Source: Ailanthus altissimus | Taxonomy: Eukaryota; Streptophyta; Magnoliopsida; Sapindales; Simaroubaceae | Assembly: GCA_946807835.1 (NCBI GenBank) | Contig: OX327700.1 | Location: 24,030,001-24,094,000, forward strand | Reading direction: 5' to 3' | Length of the DNA: 64,000 nt | Shown: positions 48,141-60,179 of the stretch, piece by piece | Layout of the letters: every line of letters begins with the position of its first letter | How positions within the stretch are numbered: position 1 is the first letter of the stretch | Notes under the pieces: model-generated | What the model saw: only the letters and a program-made list of their open reading frames with translations | Told to the model about the DNA's origin: nothing | Database searches by the model: none | Program-made: the position numbers and the translations under genes

Positions 48141-50080
48141 TAACATAACTTCATTAGATTTCACGTTAAAATAATAATAAATATTTAAATTGTCGCATGT
48201 CAATAAATGAACAAAACTCATCAAAACCCCATCTTCAACCCATTACCCTAAAAAAAACCCATAGGCCAAACTAAATAAAATCCCTTTTTGTTACATTAAG
48301 TTCTGGAGAACAATCCATGACTCCTTTATACTATCCATTATAAACTCAAACTGTGAGGCATAGCCAGTTCTTGTCAAACAGACGAGTTGTCAAAATTTTC
48401 ATTTATCACCGTTAATGTTAGTCATCAATGTGTTGATAGCAGAAGCAGAAAAGATTCCTTCATCCCTCAATAACTTTAAGAAGCAGTGGCTCCCTTCATG
48501 TCTCTCATTCCTTCCAAATATGCAACATAAGTAGCAAGAATTAATTTATTAGGATTCCAGTCTAGCGGAAGATAAAAATGGGAAATTTTTTCTTGTTTTA
48601 CAGGAATTTGATTTTTAGAAATTTGCGGGAATGGAAATTTGTAGGAACTGGAAATTTGTTGGAAAAACAAGAAGAATGGAAAAAATTCAGGAAGTTGATT
48701 CTGATTTGCAGAAATGATACAGAAGAAGAAATACGTGGCACATTGGCGTTTCTTTTGTTATATTTTTTCTTTTTTAAAAAAAAATAAATAAAGAAACAAA
48801 ATCAAAGAAAATGAAAAATGAAAAAGAAAGTTTGTCAAAAAAGAAAAATTGAAAAGAAAGTGAAGAAGATGAAACATTTGAAACTAATAAATAAATTTAC
48901 TTTAAATATATACATTACAACAAGAGAAAAATCATACTTTCATCAAATTGAATAAAATTTTGTCAAAATTATAAAAAAAAAAAAGAACTGATTGATATAG
49001 ATTTTTAAGGTTTTTTTAAAAATAAGAGTAGTATTTTAGCAACTTAGACCAAATTAAAGGAAATTATCGATACTTCTCCTTAAAATTCTCAAAAATTCCC
49101 AAGATGTGAAGGGATAATACTTGAAAAAGAATGAATTAATATATGTAATTAAAATTTTAAAGAAGTTTGAGGGTAAGCATACCCAAATCTTCAAAAAACA
49201 AAAAGTGCTTTTTAGTTCTTATTCCTAATTTGCAAGAGATAATGAATGCAACAATGCTTCTTAAATTCATGAAGAACAAGTTAATGAAAAGTATTGCCAA
49301 AAACACAACGATAAGCTCGTTCAATCGTGAGTAATGGTCGATTTGAATTTTGATCTCTTTCCAACGATATGAACGGCGAATAACGACGAGAATCACATGA
49401 AAGGGTCGGCCGACCTTTTTTGAGTTGGTCAGAGTCTTTATCAGCAATTAATGGTTACTAAAATGGTGAGATTTCTAATGAGCGGCAGCCGATGGAGTTT
49501 TTGTTTCGTTTTCAATAATTCCAAGAGTGGAAGGTGATAGAAATTACAAGGGAAGGTCGGCCAACACTTTCTAAATTGATGGGAGGGTTCATCAGCAATA
49601 AACAATGACCAAAGCGAGAACCAACGAATGCAAGTGGTAATTTTTGGGTGGCTAGGATTTCTATCCTGCATATCTTTTATATTTTCTATTTGTGTTTTTC
49701 TCATAACATAAGCTGGTCGCCTTGATAGTTCCTTTGCTCTAATTTGCTTTGTTCCCTTCTCACATGTCCCAAGTTTGAATTTGGGCAATGGCTTCTACTG
49801 CCCCATTTTTTTTCTTTCTTCTTTTTTCTTTTTTCTCTTTCTTCACTTTCCTTCCCAAATTCTATTTTGCATGCAATCCATGCATGGTGGTTACATCCGT
49901 CCATTGTTGCTCTTTTTTTTAAAATTATTTTAGGATTTTTTTTAATTTCTTCTTTTTTCTCTTTTTTTGTAATTAATTATCAAAAAATTTGGCTTTTTGT
50001 TTAAACTTTTCACAAATAACATCACTGAAATTTCACAAATTATCCTCCTCATCTTTAAATATTCCTCAAATTTACTTAAA
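48141..50080. other. intergenic DNA with a local duplication
   Basis: No gene recognised. The GGTCGGCC words at about 49405-49416 (the perfect palindrome ggtcggccgacc) and 49555-49563, each followed by an 'ATCAGCAAT(t/a)AA'-like stretch, indicate an old ~150-bp duplication. A long pyrimidine tract lies at 49800-49860. Minus-strand frames 49157-49447, 49441-49788 and 49701-49904 show no motif. Confidence 0.4.
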
Positions 50081-50084
50081 AGAG

Positions 50085-50600
50085 TATCATTCTCTTATAA
50101 AAAGACACTTCGATGCTCAAGTTAGTTTTTATCTCAAAAAAATGAATGATTTGTGTGTAGAGTGCTTTTACAATAAGTAAGATACCTCAAATGTTTGAAT
50201 AATACTTAAAACTCAATAACCAATAATGAATTTGATATATTAGATAAAATGAAAAAAGTAAATTGTATATAAACAAATATATGATGAATTGAATGAATTA
50301 AGAGCAGGTTGCATATTTATTTATAAAGTATAAATTATAATATGTATCAAAGTATGAATGCATGAATCTAAATTCTCATTAAGTTATAAATTTAATTATA
50401 TATAAGTTAATTAAAAATTCTAAACCATTATAGAGTTATCAATTAAAGAAGATAAATTTAAGTAAAATTCATTCATTTTATAAAAAATTATTTTTTATAT
50501 AAAATAATAATTAATTAATTAAAATCTAAAAACAAATATAAATTTTAATCTGTTCTCATTTTTCATACCCATTTGCAGGATACATGAATTTACGGACCCA
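50085..50600 (+). repeat. dispersed LTR-like repeat, copy B
   Basis: It pairs with 41795-42300. Here the opening phrase is better kept: 'gacacttcgatgctcaagtt', very like the conserved 'ctccgatgctcaagt' of gypsy LTRs. Confidence 0.6.
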
Positions 50601-51580
50601 ATCATCTGACGTGATGAATTCAATATCTGAGTCGAATCCTCTCAAAAGTTTGAACAATTTAAATTACGAGCCCAACAATGAATTTCTCAAGATTTATCGC
50701 TTGTATTATATTTATGGATTACAGATTTTTGCTTACAAATGTTTAAACATTGAAATGCTTTTTTTTTTTATAAATAAGATAATGATGATAAATACATTGA
50801 TTTTATCCTGCTGGACACGCAATCTCCCACGTAATTACATAAAATTACTTTGAGAAGTTGAGAATAAATTTAACACTAATGTTCGCTAGTGGGAAGTTTG
50901 TACAAGCATTAATGTCGATTTCAAAGGCGTTTACTAAATTATCCCATTCGGAATAAGAATTAGCTAATTGAAATGGATGGGCAATGGCTTAAAAATTAAC
51001 TATAATTCCCAAAAATAATAAGGTGATAAGCTCAAGGGAGATGATGTACGCAAATGCAAGAGCAAGAGTCAATGTAACAATAGAGCTCCAGATTATCTGG
51101 CGGCCAGAATTACGAGTCAACTTAAATCATTCTGTTTCCCAAATTAGGAGGATTAGTACCAGCCGTACCAATTGATTTGTTAGAAAATTCCCATCACTTG
51201 TTAAAGAAATCACTATATTTTGATGAAATCGTCATCATCATCGTCATAACCCAAGCTAACATCAACCTACTTACTATGTATTTCGTGGAAATAAGATTAG
51301 GGATTTTAGACTTTCTTTTCTTTTCTATTTATAATTCCATCAAAGCTGACTGACTGTTGTGGCTGTGGGATGCTTGGCTATTTGATTCCACAAAGGATGG
51401 TAAAAATAAACCCTTCGTTTAATAATATTAAAGTCTTTCTCTTTTCTTTTCTTTTTTCAATTTTTTTTTTTTTTGGCACTGGCACCACTGGTAAAGGATT
51501 ATCATAATTAACCCCAAAATCCAGTCTAATCACTTACATTTGCAAACTCAGAGATGGAGCTGCAATTGGGTCACAAGGGG
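50601..51580. other. intergenic DNA, no gene recognised
   Basis: Open frame 50584-50853 has no motif. Pyrimidine-rich tracts lie at 51310-51330 and 51435-51472. Confidence 0.4.
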
Positions 51581-51589
51581 CCTTCCCCC

Positions 51590-51840
51590 TAGTCCTAGTT
51601 CTCACAAAAAAAATTTAATTTATTAAGTGATTATTTATAATTTTGTATCTTTAAATAGATATTTTTAAATTTTGGCCCCATCAAATTTTTAATTTTGACA
51701 TTTTAACCTCTAACAATATAAACTTTAGCCTCTACAATTGTTTAATTTTAACATTTTAATCCCTCACATTTTCAATTTTGGCTCCACATTTGTACACTCT
51801 CGATAATCAACCCCGAAATTAGCTCTAATCATTTGCACAT
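51590..51840. repeat. AT-rich repeat with ~57-bp internal periodicity
   Basis: The phrase 'aattttgacattttaacctctaac' and its variants 'aattttaacattttaatccctcac' alternate with 'tttagcctctac' / 'tttggctcc'. This gives an imperfect periodic sequence of a type widespread in plant intergenic DNA. Confidence 0.45.
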
Positions 51841-52149
51841 AAAACGCAGCCTTGAAATCAACCATAATCACTTACACATTGAAACGCAAATTGAACAAAC
51901 TACTCTCTTGATGAAAAAGGACTACACCCAAGAGAAAGACCAACCACTACTCGCACAAAAAAAGAGTAATCCACACTCATAAAAGAAACAAATTTACCCA
52001 CTCACCCATCAAAGAATACACATTTACCACTCAAGCAACGAGGTGGCATGTTTATTGTCATAACTCTTAGCATAACAATGTATAAAAATATTGTAGTGCA
52101 TGAACTATTTACATGTGATTAAGAATCTCTCCTTTTTTATTATTGTTTG

Positions 52150-52409
52150 TAAGGGTAGGCACGGTTTGATTCGATTTAATTTTTTTTAAAATTGAACTGA
52201 TTCGGTTCGATTTTTTTTATAAATAAAATTGAAACTGAATTTTTTAATGAAAAAAATTAAACTTGACCAAACCGGTTTTTTTCGGTTCGGTTTTTTCGAT
52301 TCGGTCCTGTTCGATTTTTTCTAGTTTTTTCTTCTTTTTTTTTTTGAAAAAATCGAACCGGTCGGTTCGGTTCAATTTTTCAGTTTTTAATTTTTTGTGC
52401 CCACCCTTA
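52150..52409. mobile_element. hAT-type MITE with perfect 8-bp TSD
   Basis: A 260-bp element flanked by ATTGTTTG at 52142-52149 and 52410-52417. Inverted ends are TAAGGGTAGGCAC and GTGCCCACCCTTA (one mismatch). The interior is a foldback of 'cggttcggtttttt' and 'aaaaaatcgaaccgg' runs. The 8-bp duplication and the GGGTRGGCAC ends fit non-autonomous hAT elements common in eudicots. Confidence 0.92.
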
Positions 52410-52417
52410 ATTGTTTG

Positions 52418-53195
52418 GGGTAAAATATGGTCAAACCAATGAAGCCACTTTAAATAATTAAGAATTTGTTAAGTGAAGGAAAAATTAAGTTGTTAGGTTT
52501 GATGATGTCAAGAATTAAGCTTGGACCAAATGTTGGATGGTATGAGAACTGGGATTGCGTTAAAAATTTGTTGAAGAGTGATTAGATTTGAAGTTGCAAA
52601 GTAGGGTCGTACAATAAACAAAAAATGCTAGATCAGAGGTAGGCTCCAACAAGGTGGTTGGCGATGTCCTTTTGACACTTAAATAAGATAGCGGCTCTAT
52701 GATAAAATATATTCCTAGAGTGTTTTGCCCTATAGAAATTTTTTAGAAGGAAAAAGTGATTTCTTATTTGAGCTTGTGTTATGAGTTCAACTTATCTTAC
52801 TCAAATTTAAAATATAAGATAAGTCTTGAGCGTGAAAGGAACTGGTCTAGTGAACTCTCTTGAGGTGACATGTGGTGATAGGTAAGTGGAGAGTCCTCTC
52901 TTCAATAAAGGCATTATGGAGAAATATTACGTTTGGGTGCTCTTTGGCAATTGTTCCCTCTAGAAACTTGAAGTACAAAGTATCCTAAGATTTGTTTTAT
53001 TAGAAAAATCAACCTTAAAGTTAGTTAGGTGACAAGTGTTAGCTCTTGAGCTCCAACAGGTTCAATGTTGATCTACCTCACTTAACCTAAACAAACTTAT
53101 CCCTTTGTCAAAAAGAAGACATAGTCTTGTTACGTGCTAATGTGAAGGCTTAGCAACAATCTTTTAAGATTCTATCTCTTTGGATCTTATTCTTT
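52418..53195. other. intergenic DNA, no gene recognised
   Basis: Ordinary base composition, without a long frame or motif that I recognise. Confidence 0.4.
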
Positions 53196-53199
53196 TATC

Positions 53200-54412
53200 T
53201 CACTGACATGTAATAAAACCTCTGTTTTGGCCGGAACCAAACCGAACAGACAGTTTTTAATTTTTTTATAATAAAAACCGATAAAACAAAATATATTATA
53301 AAAATTGAACCAAATTGAATCAATTTTTTCTATTTCAGTTCTGCTTAGGTTTTTTGTCAATTTAAAAAATAAAATAAAAAAATATTTGAGAAACTCCCAC
53401 TTATGATTTAAACCCATGCCTTGAAAAAGTAATAACCACCACCTTACCAATTCATCTTAAACTAATTTTGAGACTAAAATGCAATCTATTTTATTATATT
53501 TATTTAGTTTTTTGTCAATTTGAAAAAAATTAAAAAAAATATATTTTGACAAGCACACAACTTGTGAATCAAACGCATGACTTGAAAGAAGTAATAACCA
53601 TTGCCTTACCAATTGAGTTGAAATTGATTTTTATAGTAAGATGCAATCCATTTTTATATATTTATTCAACTTTTTGTCAATTGGAAAAAAATTAAAAAAT
53701 ATATATTTTAACAAACACTCAACTTGTAAATTGAACCCATGCCTTGAAGAAGTAATAACCCCTTCCTTACCAAGTGAGTAAAAATTAATTTTCAGACTAA
53801 AATGCAATCTATTTTATTATATCTAAATTTAAGAATAATAATAATAAATAATAAAAACAGAGTTGATGGGATTTGAACATATGAAGGAATGAATAACCAC
53901 TAATTTACTAAGTGAGTTGAGACAATTTTTTTGATTGAAGTGCAATCCATTTAATTATATTTAAATTTAAAAACATTAATAATTAAAGAAATAGAATGGA
54001 CTTGAAATTTGAAAAGAGAAAGTACCACCACACGACATTGCCATCCTAGCTAAAGTTGATCTTCAACCCATTAAAGCTAATCTTCAAACCAAAATGTATT
54101 GCATTTACTCATATCTAAATTGTAAAAAATTAATTATTTAAAAATTAAGACTATTGGACTCAAAATAAAGACAATAAGCCTAAACTACCAATTGAACTAC
54201 GGTTGAATTTAAAACCAAAAATACGCTACATTTCTTATATTTAATTTTATAATATTAATAATATTAAAATTTTAATCATAAAAATTGATCGATTTTTTTG
54301 TTATTCTAATCATAAAAATTGAAAGATTATTTTAAATAAAAAAATCAAATCAAACCATGATTCAATTTGATTTTTTTTATTTTCAATTTATTTTTACCTA
54401 CCTTTAATAGTG
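53200..54412. mobile_element. hAT-like element carrying a tandem array
   Basis: The outer parts, 53215-53350 and 54270-54400, carry 'ggaaccaaaccgaac', 'aaattgaatcaatttttt' and 'caatttgattttttttattt' runs like those of the hAT MITE at 52150. The right end 'tttttacctacctttaa' resembles its terminus. The left terminus is unclear and no target duplication was found. The interior is the array listed next. The minus-strand open frame 53187-53450 is not a gene. Confidence 0.4.
53350..54245 (-). repeat. six tandem degenerate units with tRNA-like boxes
   Basis: The landmark 'gcaatc(t/c)att' and its variants recur at about 53481, 53643, 53814, 53942, 54096 and 54225, so units are 128-171 bases. A second landmark, 'gaacccatg(c/a)cttga...agtaataacc' and variants, recurs at about 53412, 53572, 53734, 53871, 54003 and 54155. 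On the minus strand the best units read 'actcacttggtaagg...' and then 'gcatgggttcaat', which resemble the A and B boxes of a tRNA or SINE head. Units diverge strongly towards the right end. Confidence 0.6.
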
Positions 54413-55058
54413 AGCTTGATCATGACGTAGAAGTGATTGAATCTTGCTAACTTGTACATCAACGATGAGACTCAATAATAGCGTGAAAGGCGACTCGATC
54501 ATACTGATCTGTCCTCTAACAATAAGACTGTGCGATGACAGGAAACCGTGAACAAATCCTACCTATCACACCCCATAAGTCGAATAGTGTAGGTTAATGG
54601 GCCTAAGCGAGCACTGACTCTAATGGGATGGGTCAACTTGGCAGCCTTCCAATTGAATCTAAGAGCTTTGGCAGATCTTAGAGAGCAACCGAAGTGTCAC
54701 CATAATTTCCCTCCAACAATTATTAATCACAAATTTTGTATTTACTATAGTAATAATGATGTGGAGAAAATCTTGTTATCAAATGAATTCATATGCATGC
54801 AAATCTCTATTCACTTCTGTGAGAAAAAGGTTCAATCCCACACCACAAACAAGTTAAAACAATGGGAATGGACAAAATTATATGTACAGCAAACCTACTC
54901 TCAACAGAAAGGATATTTGAAGTTCAGAGAACTTTTGGGCTCAATGTAGTAACTCTTGAATCATCAGTTTCTCTGACTAATTTTGCATTTAGTTGGTCTA
55001 TGATAATAACGAACCAATCCAAGCTAATGATGATTTTTTTTCCCCCTAAATTGCACAT
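54413..55058. other. region downstream of KINB3
   Basis: Probably includes the KINB3 3' UTR close to 55058. Open frames 54623-54949 and 54862-55062 on plus have no motif and are not supported. Confidence 0.4.
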
Positions 55059-55486
55059 TTAGGTGCTGGAACTCCCCCTTCTTTGAACCGGTTTGTATAG
55101 AACAACAGTCACAAATTTGGAACGATATCGATGTGTAAATCCAAGTGCCACCACAGATCGTGGGGGCTCTCTGTTCTCAATGTACAGATGGTTCAGAATC
55201 ACATTCTGGGGGGCAGGAAGAGTTCCAGAAGTGTCCCTGCTCACTGGATAGCTCAGCAAGGTGTGCTGCAGATGTTGGGGGACTAAAGGTGGGTCACGTG
55301 CCTCATCTTCGTTGCCAGGGTACACATTGTTGTAACTTGAATCTGGAGACTTTGGAACTTCAAATCCGACTACAGTTGTTTCATCCTGCATAACCATTGT
55401 ATGTTTAAGATCTATTTAATTTCAGTAGTCCAAATAATCACCAAGTTTCCAGTGCTTACATGATCTTGACCACATTGGTTGTTCAT
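55059..55486 (-). CDS. KINB3: SnRK1 regulatory subunit beta-3 (AKINbeta3)
   Basis: A non-catalytic subunit of the plant SNF1-related kinase SnRK1, which senses energy status. It bridges the catalytic alpha and the gamma-type subunits in cytosol and nucleus. Two coding exons: 55486-55460 (ATG plus eight codons, donor GTAAG) and 55385-55059 (acceptor CAG), with a 74-bp intron in phase 0. Product 117 residues, as usual for this short beta class. It lacks the glycogen-binding domain and N-myristoylation site of beta-1/2. Residues 14-40 have the family phrase VVGFEVPKSPDSSYNNVYPG. The C-terminal AMPK-beta interaction domain spans about 40-112, with DPPLVPQHLQ, NVILNHLYIENRE, SVVALGFTHRYRSKFVTVVLYKP and QRRGS. 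No defects seen. Confidence 0.95.
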
Positions 55487-55547
55487 GTTAGAGAGAAATC
55501 CTAAGAGCCCAAAATCATCAACAGAGGAAGATGGCAACACAAGCGAC
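55487..55547 (-). promoter_or_regulatory. KINB3 leader exon with tiny upstream ORF
   Basis: A 3' splice site (cctttacag|gg) ends an intron at 55548, leaving 61 bases of leader before the KINB3 ATG. This leader holds a complete five-codon upstream ORF (ATG at 55518-55516, stop TAG at 55503-55501, peptide MILGS). Whether it is translated cannot be told from sequence. Confidence 0.5.
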
Positions 55548-58500
55548 CCTGTAAAGGACAGCAAGTGTTTGTTGGCAAACATTTCAAAATATAATGGCAG
55601 TGATACATGAGATAAATATAGCATTAATAACAAAAAGGTCTCATATTTGAAAAAAGAAAAAAAGTCTCATAAAAGTATCAATTCAACAGTGTTTATTTCA
55701 AAATCTAATATCCACGGCATTATGTGATATATTGAAATGACAATATACTCATAGCTTAATTCAATGAAGTGCTAACCCAACTAGTTGCCATCAGGCAGCA
55801 TTGCCCTCAGCCTTTTAGTTCAACATTTATACTCGTAATAGATCATTGTAGGTCTTGCGCCAGCAACAGAACTTTGGGCTTGAATCTCCGGAAAAGACTA
55901 GGCTCTACATAACATGTGCAGAAACAGGATTCCAGCACATTTAGCCAAGAAGCTATCAAACTACTTCTACATTGCACAGTGCAACACGCAAAATGGGTGA
56001 CTGGCCAGTTAAATATATGGAGATCTTTTCATCTCCTGATCACTTGGATCTTAGACAAAAGGCATTGCATCAGAATATTCAACTATCTTAAATTTTGGAA
56101 ATTTCACATTTTATCTGTTCAGGAGCCCTCAGACATCAACTCACTCTGTTTCCCCTATTTTGTTATACCGATTCAAACAGTCAACTCTACTATGATCATA
56201 GTAACACTTGAGATTCAGAGCTTTCTGTCAATTAATACCCATTTATAATATCATTTTGTTTATATTCAGAATATAGTAGCTACAGGACAAGGAGACAAAA
56301 ACAAAATCAGTCTGAAGAATAAGTATGACAAATTATGTTTACAGCTATTGAATTGCAACTAGTCCAGAAAAACAGGTTGACATTCTCTTATAATTATTAA
56401 TTTGACGTACTTTATCCAATTAATTGTCTATATTTTTGTACCTCAATGCAACTGTTGGGACACTTGAAACATGGATCTGTATCTAAAACAAATAGAAAAG
56501 AAGAATATGATATGATACATCTTTTCTCAATCTAAGTTAATTTTAGAAAAGTTATGGAATCATATGTTCGATTACTTAACAACTATCTCAAGTTATTCCA
56601 AATAGAAGTTCAGGTAGAAAATAACGAGGTCACATAACATTCAAAGTTGTGGCTTCTATATAAAAGTTTGCACAAAAACTTGAAGCCGTTTTATGCCCAT
56701 TATTCTTATGGAAAAGAGTCCATATTGTAGTCCCTTCTCAGCTGTCTAATCTTTTAAAGAGGGGGGAAGAAAGAGAGGAAAAAAGATAAAAGGTAATACT
56801 CAAGATTTTTAAATTCAAATACAAATATAACTGAGTACAAAAATATAGCAGAGAGGTTGTTATCAGCAAATTTAAGAGTTGCAGTTCAGAAAGCATGCTG
56901 AAGCAAGCACATAGAAAAATTAAACAGAAATGAGGCCCCTGCTAACCCTAGTACAACAAGGACTCTAATGAGTAAAAGGAAAACAATTCAAAAGTAACCC
57001 CACAACTGAAATATTATTAAGGTTGAGGGAAATATTCAACAATAATAAATTACTAATGCTTAACTAATCCAATGAAATACCTAGTTCCCCCAATCCTAAG
57101 CATAAAAGCATACGCATTTCATCAGCTTGTGCATGTTTTAATCAATATGACATAATTAGCAATCAAGAATTTCACTTAGAATTTTGGTCATGCTAATTGC
57201 TTGTAACAAGATGACAGTGTATATTAATTAAAGAAGCAAATCCAAAGATGTTGGCACTCTTACAAATAACAAATATGAGGCTTATCATCAATGGATTTTT
57301 GGACTTCTTGTTTGTTTTCTGCCTATGAGTCAGTGAACTAATTATACAAAGTTTGGGTTGCAATGAAAACCAAATTTCCTCGCCCTGAATTGCTCTCATT
57401 GATGCAAACTGAATGAAGCAGGAAGGTAATATGTTCCTAATTCTCTACAGAGGATAACAGTGTTAGAACTTCAATGATACAAGACAGCAAGCATTGGAAC
57501 AATTTCCTTAAATTTCCCCAATAATGTACAGCTTATCTTTCCATCCAACCCACCCCATAGACACCTTTGAAAAAAGACAGATGACTTTCTGTTTAGATAA
57601 ACTATATGGATATTTTTAAAAAAAAAAAAAAAACTTTAAGCATACCAATAGAACAGGTATAACTTATTGTGCAAGTTTAAGTAACAAAAGGTCTACCCAA
57701 GAAAAAGTACAGAACAATACCCATAATCTACTGGCCTAAACATTACACAAAAACAAGAACAAAAAATAAGTCGGCATACAACCACAGGAAATGAGAAATT
57801 TTCTTTAATAAGACAAAAAGTACAATAGTCCAAGGAGCATATGTGATAAATCTCTGGCAGGTAAGACTATTTGGATGAGCTTCAAGTACATTGTAAATGT
57901 CTTTATCAAAGACCTAAATAATTATATGAACACAAAATTTGAAGGATATCCCAACATTTCATGAATGATAGACACAGACCAGATCTTATATAAAAAAATA
58001 AAAAAGAACTGCGGGAGTAACAAACTGCAGTCTCATTTGATCGACAATTCTATTCTTGGATCACTAAAGTAACCCCATCCTCATACAGGGACACTTTCTT
58101 GGAGGCCCAGGGGTACTCCTTGGAAAGAAAGCTCGACCCAAAAGCTGACTATAGCCAAATCTAAGACATAATAGGAAGATATTTAAGATGTTTGAGGCAT
58201 CTACATGGAAATTTTTGTTTAAGAAGGAGCACAATCAGTACCTTCTTGTGGTGTAAACCATTATGCTCTGACTGCATTGCAGAAACTTCACTTCATTTTT
58301 TAGTCAAACACAAGAACATTTGTGATTCAAATACTTGCTATTCAACAAGAGCTTTCAAAGTCAATCTATCAACTTAAATGCCTTTATCTCTACTAGGCAC
58401 TTCCCTAGTTATTTATTGAAAGAACATGGTTTTCAAATAAACGTGGCATTGGTAACGTTTGGAAGTTCAAACTGTTTTCAAAGGAAACATAAGGTGACAA

Positions 58501-59340
58501 TCATCTCAACTACTTGCTCATTGCAGAACAACTGAATAAGCTCCACCAGGACTGTAATTTCTCGGTAGAAATTATTCAGATTAAAAATATACCAGCAGTC
58601 TAAGTTGAGTACATTTTAAAATCACTGATACCCTGATTGCTTCACCTAGATCTTGCAACAAAATGGACCTAACTGAGAAGCATATGACTCCGCAATGGAT
58701 GAGCCCAAAGATAAAGCCATGACATCATTTACATTCTACCAGTGAACTAAACTGGAATCCATTTTAATTACCCGGTAATGAAATGCCAGCACCTTTGAGG
58801 TATCTCATTTCCACGATCTGCAGTCAGCCTTTCCTTTGACTCAATAATCATAGCAAACTTTGGAAATGGACCTCAAGTTACGGTATGCATATCGTTTTCA
58901 TTGTATCTCACTCCTCATGGATAAAAAATGGCATCCCCTCTCCTAGCTCCTAGCATAATGTAAATCCATCTACAGCATCTGAACCAACAATGAAAAGTCG
59001 CATGTAGACCTTAAGGGAGTGTTGTTCCATATGAATATGAATTACTCACTTTTTATACATTCACCAAAGTCAATAGAAAAAACAGAAAGTTCTTAAAAAT
59101 GAACTTGCAGACACTTATTTTGAGAGTCTAAATCTGTTAGTTTCTAACCCTAAAATTCAATATGAAAATGCACAAAATATGAACCTTCAAATGCAACATT
59201 CACATTCGTATGCTGAGAACTAACCATAAAAAAAAATTCTGAACTAACCCCAGCACCTTGGGTAAACGCGTACACACACATAAATAATCTCTAAAATCAA
59301 AGGAAATAAAATTGTTAAATCTACAACAAGCTTAAAAGAC
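55548..59340 (-). other. probable long 5'-leader intron of KINB3
   Basis: About 3.8 kb without recognisable coding sequence or element, AT-rich but less so than the flanking intergenic DNA. It is bounded by the acceptor at 55548 and a good donor (acgag|gtaagtc) at 59345/59344 on minus. Several short open frames on both strands (55412-55633, 55916-56248, 57193-57399, 58192-58535) are not supported as genes. Confidence 0.4.
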
Positions 59341-59344
59341 TTAC

Positions 59345-60060
59345 CTCGTTGAGCTAAATCCCTATTTATTCGACCAAGAGACAACCTTTCACTGCCACCT
59401 TCTTGTTGAAATTACCATTCCCAACAATAAACAAACAAATTAAGTAAAAGTAATTAATTTTTCACAGATCCAGAGCTTATCTGCCAAAAAAAAAAAGCAA
59501 AGCCCCAGATGAAATCTAATGCTAGCCATCAGAAAATTCATCAAACAAAATTACCCATCAATGGAAATGCTACCAATTTTAAGTGAACGCATTAAAAAAT
59601 TTGGTTCTTTTTCGCAATTAGTATAAGATTCTACAAACCCGAGCTGGAATTTGCAGCGAAGGAAAATAAAACAGAAATCTTACCTGACAAAAGAGAGAAA
59701 TTTGTAAAAATAAAACAGTGGTAAAACAATAGAAAGAAAAAAAAGACAATTTTCCTAGCAGAATCCACCAACAAAATCTGACATGAAGATTGTTTATTAA
59801 AGCAGTAAAATTTTCTTGTCTTTAAAAATAAAAATAAAATTGGTAAGATTATAAAAAAAAACAATCTTAGAAAATCATTCAAAAGAAAATTAAAAGTAAA
59901 AGAATTTGTAACGCAAAGCGGTAAAAGAGATAAACGAAAATAAATTGGGGTGAAAGCCACGGGCATGCAAAGAGCAGAGTTGCAAACTCGGAGTCGGAGT
60001 CCCTGCCTTGTCATTTGGCGATACCTTTTTTCGCTTGTTGTTTGCGTCTGTCCACTTTAC
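59345..60060 (-). promoter_or_regulatory. probable KINB3 first exon(s) and promoter region
   Basis: A candidate leader exon ends at 59345 (donor GTAAGT). A further pyrimidine-rich 'ctctcttttgtcag|gtaag' at about 59684 could be an acceptor or a donor. The sequence above it (59700-60050), with long pyrimidine tracts on minus, is typical of plant leaders. The transcription start cannot be fixed. Frames 59631-60014 and 59950-60207 are not supported. Confidence 0.35.
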
Positions 60061-60179
60061 ATCAAATTGCCCCTCACAGCCTCCTTAATCACAATTCTCT
60101 CCTTCTTTGCTTCAAATGGCAACTACTACTCGTGTATTTACCTTCTTCACTTCGTCCAACCGTATCTTTGTAGAATAAT

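Noticed and set aside
49441..49904. 115- and 67-codon minus-strand frames
   Set aside because: No motif, overlapping frames, and an adjacent long pyrimidine tract. Composition does not look coding.
53350..54245. Cluster of true tRNA genes
   Set aside because: A- and B-box-like words are present, but units lack acceptor-stem pairing and an anticodon arm and are too degenerate.
59631..60014. 127-codon minus-strand frame near the KINB3 5' end
   Set aside because: Phe/Leu-rich, pyrimidine-driven peptide in what looks like a leader/promoter region, with no family resemblance.
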